Positions 1 to 4,964 of a stretch of DNA of 6,352 nucleotides are shown here, one piece after another. Numbering within the stretch: the stretch's first letter is position 1; each line of letters opens with the position of its first letter. Source of the DNA: Bacteroidota bacterium (GTDB taxonomy: Bacteria; Bacteroidota; Bacteroidia; NORP154); contig NVRZ01000018.1 in NCBI GenBank assembly GCA_002401055.1, positions 1 to 6,352 on the forward strand. The letters run 5' to 3'. The position numbers and the translations under genes are program-made. The notes under the pieces are model-generated. The model made no database searches, had not been told where the DNA came from, and saw nothing but the letters and a program-made list of their open reading frames with translations.

Positions 1-501
1 AGAACTTGATATTTGATGTCCGATTTGTGAAAATCCGCCTGTTATATATTCAAAATAGTTTCCCTTTTTGTCAATAACAATATTTGTAGGATATCCAGTA
101 GTCTTAAATACATTGCAAATGTCCTTTGCATCTGCAACCACAGGGTACTGAATAGGGTACTTTTTAAGAAATGTAGTTACCCTATCTAGTTTATCAAAGG
201 TTATAGAAGCGAAAACCACATTTGTATCTGCTTTATACTTTTCATAAACTTCGTTCAATTCAGGTATTTCTTTGATGCATGGTTTACAAGCGGCAAACCA
301 AAAATTCAGTACGACTACTTTCCCTTTAGTGTCATTGGAGGAAATTAGATTTCCATTAATATCCTTCATACTAAAATCAGGTACTCTTTTCCCAATTAAG
401 TCTGAGTTATTATTCAGCGAGGCGTTGTTCGGGTATCCTTTCAACGAGGAAATAAATACTAAAGAAAGGATAACAAACGCTATTTGTTTCATTTTAAGCA
501 T
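1..501 (-). CDS. TlpA/ResA-like thioredoxin-fold protein, exported (C-terminus cut by window edge)
   Basis: The frame is open from ATG at 501 to the left edge: 167 residues and no stop, so the C-terminus lies outside the window. A second in-frame ATG at 492 gives an N-terminus of MKQ plus a hydrophobic stretch ending near residue 20, a plausible signal peptide. A linker follows, then a thioredoxin fold: GKRVPDF near residue 37 (the usual start of the AhpC/TSA-TlpA domain), WFAACKPC at 68-75 with the redox pair C72/C75, and the cis-proline in GYPTN at 136-140, followed by IVIDKKG. This order matches TlpA/ResA/thiol:disulfide interchange proteins, which reduce disulfides in exported proteins or apocytochromes in the periplasm; the exact substrate cannot be told. 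The full family length is about 170-200 residues, so little is missing. It is the gene of a partial attC cassette, with 40-50 nt between the cassette boundary (541/542) and the start. AT-rich codon use. Confidence 0.88.
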   Translation of the reverse strand, partial: MLKMKQIAFVILSLVFISSLKGYPNNASLNNNSDLIGKRVPDFSMKDINGNLISSNDTKGKVVVLNFWFAACKPCIKEIPELNEVYEKYKADTNVVFASITFDKLDRVTTFLKKYPIQYPVVADAKDICNVFKTTGYPTNIVIDKKGNYFEYITGGFSQIGHQISSS

Positions 502-541
502 AGTTCTGGTTTTCAGGTTAATATTTTTCAATTGGGCATAA
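1..541 (-). mobile_element. Partial integron-type cassette (thioredoxin-fold gene)
   Basis: The right boundary is the GTT core of the attC site at 534-662 (minus-strand GTTATGCCC; predicted exchange between 542 and 541). The unit runs leftwards through the TlpA-like gene and leaves the window before its own attC. If this is a true cassette, an R'' core containing GGGCATAAC on the minus strand should follow the stop codon just outside the window. Confidence 0.7.
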
Positions 542-662
542 CGGTCAGTATTTGGGCAGTAGCGCCAGACTATTCTAACACCACCGACTGTACCGACGCA
601 CACCACAAGTTACGCAAAATGGTACTCACGCGCTATTGCCTCAAATACATTGTTATTAAATC
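534..662 (-). other. attC-like recombination site 1 (end of ORF-less cassette)
   Basis: In cassette orientation (minus strand) the R'' core is AATAAC (plus 652-658) and is followed by AATG. The R' core is GTTATGC (plus 536-542). The arms are GTATTTGGGCAGTAGCGC at 548-565 and its complement at 630-648: 18 pairs with T641 bulged out and one G.T wobble (G559.T636) on the plus strand. The 64 nt centre is closely similar to that of the site at 2505-2633. Core-arm-centre-arm-core order, invariant AATG after R'' and a single extrahelical base are attC hallmarks. The name rests on structure; no profile search was run. Confidence 0.87.
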
Positions 663-911
663 GTAACCGCGCCACAGCCCTCCGTTAAGTCACTCGTTCA
701 AGTCAAGCGGGCATTGTTGGCACACAGTCCTCGCGTAGTCCGTCGACCCAACATTGCTCAGAGTTCTGCTTACGTGTCCAGCCCGCAGTTGTGTTACGCA
801 GGCAACTATCACGGTATATTGCTGTCCACGGTTTGGGAAGTTCTGGCAGGGAGTCTTAGAGTAAGCTGATCACGTTGTTTTGACACCCCCCTCCGCGGTT
901 ATGCTTTATAA
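542..911 (-). mobile_element. ORF-less 370 bp integron-type cassette
   Basis: The unit is bounded by the G|TT points of the attC sites at 903-1029 (start) and 534-662 (end). Its starting core (minus GTTATAAAGC) and its own R'' (minus GATTTAATAAC) are complementary only with a gap, a weaker match than in the three neighbours, so the unit may be rearranged. No ORF with a convincing start and content was found on either strand; the longest minus-strand reading noted begins at 755 and gives only 18 codons. ORF-less cassettes are known from chromosomal integrons and may carry promoters or small RNAs, but nothing here proves either. Confidence 0.6.
663..902. other. Gene-free interior of the small cassette, with a possible attC relic
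   Basis: About 240 bp with no supported gene. Composition is more GC-rich than the flanking genes. At 711-725 it contains GCATTGTTGGCACAC: the CATTGTT signature that ends every attC in this window on the plus strand, here followed by a different core. Reading left, a CGTAACCGCGCC stretch near 662-673 could be the other core, but no stem of the kind seen in the five intact sites can be paired between them. A short palindrome (GTTAT-5 nt-ATAAC, 898-912) overlaps the start of the cassette. The stretch is best read as a fused or decayed cassette, or as an unrecognised RNA. Confidence 0.4.
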
Positions 912-1029
912 CGGTTCGGGTTTGCGAAGTTGCGCCTCACGTTCAAACCCCTGCCTACCGTTCACCTAAAATACGAAACACCGTAGACTGCGGTTCCGCG
1001 CAATTTCGTCAAACCCATTGTTACAGCAC
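903..1029 (-). other. attC-like recombination site 2 (end of TPR-gene cassette)
   Basis: Minus-strand R'' is GTGCTGTAAC (plus 1020-1029) followed by AATG; R' is GTTATAAAGC (plus 903-912), preceded by the conserved CCG. The arms are GGGTTTGCGAAGTTGCGC at 918-935 and 998-1016: 18 pairs with T1009 extrahelical and one G929.T1004 wobble on the plus strand. The centre is 62 nt (936-997). The R'' core is the exact 10-base complement of the core at the far end of the same cassette (2505-2514), as expected for an excisable unit. Confidence 0.9.
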
Positions 1030-1054
1030 GTTACTCTCGTTCTGTTCAACCTGC

Positions 1055-2452
1055 TCACGCACTGCTTTTAACCAGTCTGCCTTTCAGTCTGGATTCAAAG
1101 AAAGCATGAGCAGGGAATATCAAAGCAGCAATACCCGCATTGAACAGGAGCTTAATACCCGGCGCACCAGAAGACCAGTTTTCAATGTAAGGATCTGCCA
1201 ATACAAGCAAGAACTCAAATAGGATAAGGAATGAAAAGAAGATGATCCCTTCCGCCATTCTTTCGCTGACATTGACAAATCCCAGAGAAAGCACTCCACC
1301 AAATAGCACTAGAATCGCAATGAGGATTACGGAGTATTGAAGATTATCCCGTCTGTTGGTTACTTCAGCTTCCAATCTTGCGGATTCCTTTTCTTCCTGT
1401 TCCTTCACAAGCTGAACCTTTTCAAACTCATACTTTGTCTGCTGGCGGATAGCAGCTTTCTGAGTTTCTTCATTTTTGATGCTGTCGCGCATTTGGATGT
1501 GGAGCTCGTACATTTCAAGAGCATTCTTAAAATCACCTTCCATTCTGTAAACTTTTGAGAGCAACTTTGCCGGTGCCTCTATATCATCTGGAAATCCAAA
1601 TTCTTTTGCTACCGTCATACTTTTTCGAGCATACTCTTTGGCCAGAATGACATCACCCATATTCAGATAAGTATCTCCAATGTTATACAAGGAAGTTGCC
1701 ATATTTTTATTTCCCATTTCCTCTCTTATCTTTAAACTTTTAAGGTGGTATTCCAATGCTCTTTCATTGTCACCTTGATCGTAATAGATAGTTCCAATAT
1801 TATTCAAAGATTGTGCCTCTCCGTTTTTATCTCCTATCTCTTCCCGAATCTTTAAACTCTTAAAGTAGTATTCAAACCCTTCTGCAACATTGCCATGATT
1901 TTGATGGACCTGTCCTATATTGTTCAAAGAACCAGCCATGCTCTTTTTATCTCCTATCTCTTCTAGGATCTTTAAACTCATGTTGTAATATTCCAGTGCT
2001 TCTTCAATGTCTCCTTGATGATAATATATATGTGCAATATTGTTGAACAATGTAGCTACTCCATTTTTATCTCCACTCTCTTTTAGAATCTCTAGACTCC
2101 GACGGTAATACTCCAACCCTTTTTCGATATCCCCTAGATGTTCATAGATATACCCAATATTGTTCAAAGCCTCACCAAAAGAGGACAAATACTTTTTTTC
2201 GAGGATTGAAGATGGGCCAGAATCTAAATTCTCCTTAGCAATGTCATGAGCTTTCTGCCAGAGAACTAATGCAGTGTCCGGGTCGTTCAAATAAATTTGC
2301 TCCCCCCATCTTAGATAGGCATTGCAAATGGAGGTGTCGTGCTTTCCAGTTTCAATGATTGATTTCAGGGAGTCAATAGCCCTCTGATCTTGCGCATAAG
2401 TTGCCAAAGTCGAGAGAACCATGAATAGCGCTATTAAGTGTCGTTTTACCAC
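1055..2452 (-). CDS. Exported TPR-repeat protein with coiled coil and three-helix membrane tail
   Basis: 465 residues from a GTG start at 2452; no in-frame ATG lies upstream, and the GTG gives a good signal peptide (residues 1-20, ending ATYA before QDQ). Tetratricopeptide repeats fill residues ~40-325. Four consecutive units of 40, 40, 40 and 39 residues begin at L/F-NNIG/A (96, 136, 176, 216) and carry GD-x5-EYY-x3-SL-I, and further divergent units begin near 255 and 297. A charged, probably coiled-coil stretch (330-380) leads to three predicted membrane helices (~383-403, 408-429, 440-460) and a basic end. In Bacteroidota, signal peptide + TPR + coiled coil + membrane segment usually precedes a histidine kinase, DNA-binding or other output domain; here the protein stops after the membrane part, so it probably acts as an envelope scaffold or a sensor without its own output. 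No catalytic motif is seen. The specific role is unknown. Confidence 0.85.
   Translation of the reverse strand: MVKRHLIALFMVLSTLATYAQDQRAIDSLKSIIETGKHDTSICNAYLRWGEQIYLNDPDTALVLWQKAHDIAKENLDSGPSSILEKKYLSSFGEALNNIGYIYEHLGDIEKGLEYYRRSLEILKESGDKNGVATLFNNIAHIYYHQGDIEEALEYYNMSLKILEEIGDKKSMAGSLNNIGQVHQNHGNVAEGFEYYFKSLKIREEIGDKNGEAQSLNNIGTIYYDQGDNERALEYHLKSLKIREEMGNKNMATSLYNIGDTYLNMGDVILAKEYARKSMTVAKEFGFPDDIEAPAKLLSKVYRMEGDFKNALEMYELHIQMRDSIKNEETQKAAIRQQTKYEFEKVQLVKEQEEKESARLEAEVTNRRDNLQYSVILIAILVLFGGVLSLGFVNVSERMAEGIIFFSFLILFEFLLVLADPYIENWSSGAPGIKLLFNAGIAALIFPAHAFFESRLKGRLVKSSA
1691..2167 (-). repeat. Tandem ~120 bp repeats encoding TPR units
   Basis: Four in-frame units of 120, 120, 120 and 117 bp (2048-2167, 1928-2047, 1808-1927, 1691-1807) are still alike in DNA. 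For example, plus-strand ATATTGTTCAAAG or a close variant recurs near 2158, 2038, 1918 and 1798, and TTTTTATCTCC recurs near 2064, 1945 and 1825. The DNA-level likeness suggests expansion by duplication within the gene or ongoing homogenisation. Confidence 0.75.
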
Positions 2453-2504
2453 AACTCTAATATAGCATTTCCGGCAAGAGTCCGAGTATCACGTCCTGAA
2501 ATAT

Positions 2505-2633
2505 GTGCTGTAACGGTCAGGGTTGCGGTAGTGGCTCCTTACCGTTATAACACCACCAACCACGCTTACGCACACTACAAGATAGGCAAAATCGTACTTA
2601 AGCGCCATTACCTGCAACCCATTGTTGGGCGTA
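2505..2633 (-). other. attC-like recombination site 3 (end of T9SS-cargo cassette)
   Basis: Minus-strand R'' is TACGCCCAAC (plus 2624-2633) followed by AATG; R' is GTTACAGCAC (plus 2505-2514). The arms are GGGTTGCGGTAGTGGC at 2520-2535 and 2604-2620: 16 pairs with T2613 extrahelical and a G2531.T2608 wobble on the plus strand. The centre (2536-2603) shares a colinear 48 nt block with the site at 534-662, about 35 of 48 positions identical, plus a preceding TAACACCACC. Confidence 0.9.
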
Positions 2634-2655
2634 GTTCAAACCCCTTGCTGAGTAA

Positions 2656-4038
2656 TTAATTCTCCTTAAGGAGTTTGGTATTGAAGCTTTGTAAGCCCTC
2701 AGCTTGCACTCTCAAAACGTACATTCCCTCTGCGAGATGTTCAATATTGAGATTAACTGTCCGCGACTGATTAGTTGAATGCTCCATTACTCGTCTACCG
2801 CGAATATCAAATAATGCGAGCTCTACTTTCTGATATAACTTGTCAAATAATATTGAGAGCGTACCAGATGTGGGATTCGGGTAAATATTTATAACGGGCA
2901 ATTCACCTGGCTGAACAATGTTTGTTGTGGTCTCTTGGAACCTAACGGCAAATATCTTTTCCGTACCGTCAATGTACCTATACCCCAAAGCCATTAAATC
3001 ACCATTAGAAGTTTCAATGATATCCATGAATGTTGCGTCGAAGTCCGAACTGGACCATATTAGGTTTCCGAGGGTGTCTGTTATATTAATTCTGGTCGTT
3101 AAAAAAGCGTAGACATTCTTCGAGGGTATGTATTTAGCAAACTCTAACCACAGGGAATTGCCCGCTACTGAATCTGAGAAGAACTTGTGAAATTGCAGCG
3201 ATCCTACGTTAGACACTCTGGCTAGAAAACCGCTATTAATTGTTGCTCCAGTTATTAAGAAGTTATCATCAGGCAATGTCTCAATACTAGCTCTGCCCGA
3301 TACGTTGAAGCTGTCTGAGATGATCGTTGACCACAAGGAGTCTCCAAAGGAGTTGGTGCGTATTACCTTATACGAGATTGGCGAGTCTTTAAATAATATA
3401 CCGAACCCATCATCTGAGGTATTAGCAAGAGATAACCCGCGCATTAAGCTCGAGGAATAGACTTTAGTCCATTCTGTAATTCCACTGCCATTAAGTTTGA
3501 TAAGCCTAGAATTCCAACTGAAACCCGTCTCATAGCTGCAAATGATGGCGAGTCCACTATCTGCCGTTTCTACTATATCACCAATTCTATTCATCCCTGT
3601 GCCGAAATAGAACTTTCTTACCCAGAGGGTATCACCCATAATATTGAACTTCGAAACTATAAGGGTGTCTTGAGTACAATTTGATGGAACGTTGATCTGC
3701 CGGATATTTACAAAATTTCCGTCACTCGTGGCTATGATTTTCCTGCCTCCAACAATGTCAGAGGTCGACCAAATTGTATCTGATTCAGCATTGGTAATGT
3801 ATAGTTTAGGTCTCCAGTCGCAGTAATCCAGACCGCCGTGGTAGCCGGTGGACCAGAGTATGCTGTCAGCCGAAAGTTCAATAAGTGATAAACCCTCTGT
3901 GTGGAACTGAGAATTTCCAATAAGTTTGGTGTAGACGGTGTCGTAGCTTATTTGTGCAAGGACACTTAGTTGCACACTTGTCGCGGCAAAGATGATTAGC
4001 GTTCGGAGTAAGGATTGCGCAATGAGGGTCACGGGCAA
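2656..4038 (-). CDS. T9SS type A sorting-domain protein with propeller-like repeats
   Basis: 460 residues. An in-frame TAG lies four codons before the TTG at 4038, so the start is this TTG or the GTG at 4032; both keep a signal peptide (hydrophobic to about residue 28, ...SVLAQ). The middle (~45-370) is a repetitive beta-rich region: hydrophobic-Trp motifs such as DTIW, GDTLW, ITEW, GDSLW and GNLIW place Trp at 62, 90, 139, 180, 226 and 328, with F273 filling one slot, roughly every 41-55 residues, interleaved with DGxx strands. This resembles beta-propeller-like repeats of secreted Bacteroidota proteins. From about residue 384 the NIYPNPTSG motif starts a ~77-residue T9SS C-terminal domain (LFDIRGRRV, LAEGMYVLRV), so the protein should cross the outer membrane by T9SS and be released or attached to the surface. 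No enzymatic motif was found; the ligand is unknown. It ends at TAA, 23 nt before the attC core. Confidence 0.87.
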   Translation of the reverse strand: MPVTLIAQSLLRTLIIFAATSVQLSVLAQISYDTVYTKLIGNSQFHTEGLSLIELSADSILWSTGYHGGLDYCDWRPKLYITNAESDTIWSTSDIVGGRKIIATSDGNFVNIRQINVPSNCTQDTLIVSKFNIMGDTLWVRKFYFGTGMNRIGDIVETADSGLAIICSYETGFSWNSRLIKLNGSGITEWTKVYSSSLMRGLSLANTSDDGFGILFKDSPISYKVIRTNSFGDSLWSTIISDSFNVSGRASIETLPDDNFLITGATINSGFLARVSNVGSLQFHKFFSDSVAGNSLWLEFAKYIPSKNVYAFLTTRINITDTLGNLIWSSSDFDATFMDIIETSNGDLMALGYRYIDGTEKIFAVRFQETTTNIVQPGELPVINIYPNPTSGTLSILFDKLYQKVELALFDIRGRRVMEHSTNQSRTVNLNIEHLAEGMYVLRVQAEGLQSFNTKLLKEN

Positions 4039-4051
4039 GTGGTTTTCAGTC

Positions 4052-4082
4052 TAATAACGTCATCTGCACGTCATTGTTGCCC
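4052..4082 (-). other. Vestigial attC-like fragment in the leader of the T9SS-cargo gene
   Basis: On the plus strand AATAAC (4053-4058) and CATTGTTGCCC (4072-4082) reproduce the two outer ends of an attC in the same order as the intact sites, but only 13 nt separate AAC from CATTGTT, with a direct repeat CGTCAT (4058-4063, 4069-4074) and no long arms. It could be an attC collapsed by internal deletion or a chance match. It lies between the cassette boundary (4098/4099) and the start codon. Confidence 0.35.
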
Positions 4083-4089
4083 AGAGAAT

Positions 4090-4222
4090 TACGCCCAACG
4101 GTCCGTGTATGGCATGTAGGGAGTTTTGAAATGGATATGTCCCCAAAAACCAGAGCTGTTGACTAACTCAAAGATAAATATTTACTCGTCTGCCCTATAT
4201 GCTATACACATTGTTGTGCGTA
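4090..4222 (-). other. attC-like recombination site 4 (end of lipoprotein cassette)
   Basis: Minus-strand R'' is TACGCACAAC (plus 4213-4222) followed by AATG; R' is GTTGGGCGTA (plus 4090-4099), preceded by GGACC. The arms are GTGTATGGCATGTAGGG at 4105-4121 and 4193-4209, pairing over all 17 positions on the plus strand with two G.T wobbles (G4111.T4203, G4116.T4198). Unlike the four other sites the stem has no bulge: the T that is extrahelical elsewhere (here T4203) faces a G. The centre is the longest (71 nt) and the most divergent. The core almost touches the stop codon of the lipoprotein gene. Confidence 0.85.
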
Positions 4223-4839
4223 GTTATTTTATTTTTTTATATCCATCAAATTTCTCGTTGTCTGTTTTTGCAGTTCCATAGCCGTAAATTATTCCCTTAT
4301 ATCTTATCGAGTCAATGAATGAATATTCTGGATTCAATTCGATAAAATGAGTTGTCAATACCGTTGATTTTGAACTGCTCGATTTAGTTACTTTAAAACT
4401 TTCTAAGTTGGAAATGTCAAGGGGTAAAGTCCCACAAAACACGTTTTTATTGTCTCTGGAATAAGGGAAGTCAAGTTGTTCAAAAGTCATAGGTTCTGCG
4501 TCTATTAATGTTTCACGGTCTAGATACACATTCTTATTGTCGGCTGCATAGCCATTCCCTATTACATGAAATGTCTCAGGGTTTGCATTATCTATTTTTC
4601 CAGAGGTCAGGAATACATTATTCTTGTCTTTTGCATAGCCTTTATTGTCCAAAGTTTCAAAAGTTGCTTGGTCAACATCCATGTACGTTACTCGTTTCCC
4701 TACTCCCTCGTCATATGAAACGTAAGCCCATTTCCCGTCCACCTTCTTATAACCTTCTGAACAGCCTATCAAGAAAACAGTCAGAGAAGCTAATATTGTC
4801 AACATTCTCAGTCTCATAGTTGCTTTTAATTACGCACAA
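4099..4839 (-). mobile_element. Complete integron-type cassette carrying the lipoprotein gene (741 bp)
   Basis: The starting core (minus GTTGTGCGTAATTA) and ending R'' (minus TAACTACGCACAAC) are complementary over 10 exact bases, and 13 of 14 extended, again with the odd pair G.T on the plus strand. The layout is very compact: about 22 nt from boundary to ATG and one base between stop codon and R'' core. Confidence 0.82.
4224..4817 (-). CDS. DKNYY-repeat lipoprotein
   Basis: 197 residues from ATG at 4817; an in-frame ATG five codons in would also leave the signal intact. The N-terminus is a lipoprotein signal: MRLR, a hydrophobic run, and lipobox FLIGC with the lipidated cysteine at 19. The mature part carries three units of the DKNYY family type: TFETLD...YAKDKNNVF (52-69), TFHVIGNGYAADNKNVY (82-98) and TFEQLDFPYSRDNKNVF (111-127). 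Each places a TF-x-L strand before a D-K/N-N-x-V-F/Y motif. A less conserved tail (~130-197) contains an IRYKGIIYGYGTAKTDN stretch. DKNYY proteins are of unknown function and are often envelope lipoproteins in Bacteroidota and Proteobacteria. No clear Bacteroidota surface-export signal (an acidic cluster right after the Cys) is seen, so periplasmic anchoring is as likely as surface display. The leader is too short for an evident promoter of its own. Confidence 0.88.
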   Translation of the reverse strand: MRLRMLTILASLTVFLIGCSEGYKKVDGKWAYVSYDEGVGKRVTYMDVDQATFETLDNKGYAKDKNNVFLTSGKIDNANPETFHVIGNGYAADNKNVYLDRETLIDAEPMTFEQLDFPYSRDNKNVFCGTLPLDISNLESFKVTKSSSSKSTVLTTHFIELNPEYSFIDSIRYKGIIYGYGTAKTDNEKFDGYKKIK

Positions 4840-4955
4840 CGGCCCGTATTACCGCAGTGGGGGCATTGTTTTGTCAACCACCACTTACGAGCTAAACTTA
4901 CCTACCGTTACAGACTGCTAACACCCCCCATTGTGTGTAATACATTGTTATAGCC
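4831..4955 (-). other. attC-like recombination site 5 (end of PKD/T9SS-gene cassette)
   Basis: Minus-strand R'' is GGCTATAAC (plus 4947-4955) followed by AATG; R' is GTTGTGCGTA (plus 4831-4840). The arms are GTATTACCGCAGTGGGGG at 4846-4863 and 4925-4943: 18 pairs with T4936 extrahelical and two G.T wobbles (G4857.T4931, G4854.T4934) on the plus strand. The centre is 61 nt and contains an extra CATTGTT (4865-4871). Its AGACTGC lies at the same distance from the arm as in the site at 903-1029, which suggests common descent. Confidence 0.88.
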
Positions 4956-4964
4956 AGTGTCATT

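Larger units (their letters stand above)
912..2513 (-). mobile_element. Complete integron-type cassette carrying the TPR gene (1602 bp)
   Basis: Limits are the predicted G|TT exchange points of the attC sites on each side. The unit starts (minus strand) with TTACAGCAC and ends with the attC whose R'' is GTGCTGTAAC, a perfect 10-base inverted match when the leading G is counted. It holds one gene in cassette orientation, with a 60 nt leader and 25 nt between stop codon and R''. Excision would leave a circle with a fully paired attC. Confidence 0.8.
2514..4098 (-). mobile_element. Complete integron-type cassette carrying a T9SS cargo gene (1585 bp)
   Basis: The unit starts at the minus-strand core GTTGGGCGTAATTC and ends with R'' GAACTACGCCCAAC: 10 exact complementary bases, and 13 of 14 when extended. 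The one difference is a G.T pair on the plus strand. It contains a single gene in cassette orientation, plus a vestigial attC-like fragment in the leader (4052-4082). Confidence 0.8.

Noticed and set aside
272..541. 89-codon plus-strand ORF
   Set aside because: It overlaps the thioredoxin-fold gene antisense; that frame on the minus strand carries the WFAACKPC and cis-Pro motifs, so the plus-strand ORF is a shadow.
484..666. 60-codon plus-strand ORF spanning an intergenic gap
   Set aside because: It runs straight through attC site 1 and the start of the thioredoxin gene; its composition reflects the repeat, not a protein.
903..1029. Stem-loops as intrinsic terminators
   Set aside because: The arms are separated by a ~62 nt centre and no U-run follows on the transcribed strand, so a classical terminator is not supported.
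2438..2659. 73-codon plus-strand ORF
   Set aside because: It covers attC site 3 and both gene ends; no start signal or protein-like content.
4508..4819. 103-codon plus-strand ORF
   Set aside because: Antisense to the DKNYY lipoprotein gene and without any recognisable feature.
4865..4871. Extra CATTGTT inside the centre of attC site 5
   Set aside because: It has no partner core or arms of its own; it partly overlaps the edge of the left arm and is probably a coincidence.
534..4955. Recurring intergenic elements as a CRISPR array or REP-type repeats
   Set aside because: Spacing is 0.4-1.6 kb with whole genes between, and the arms differ in sequence while keeping fold and core order. That fits attC sites, not CRISPR repeats or a REP family of fixed sequence.
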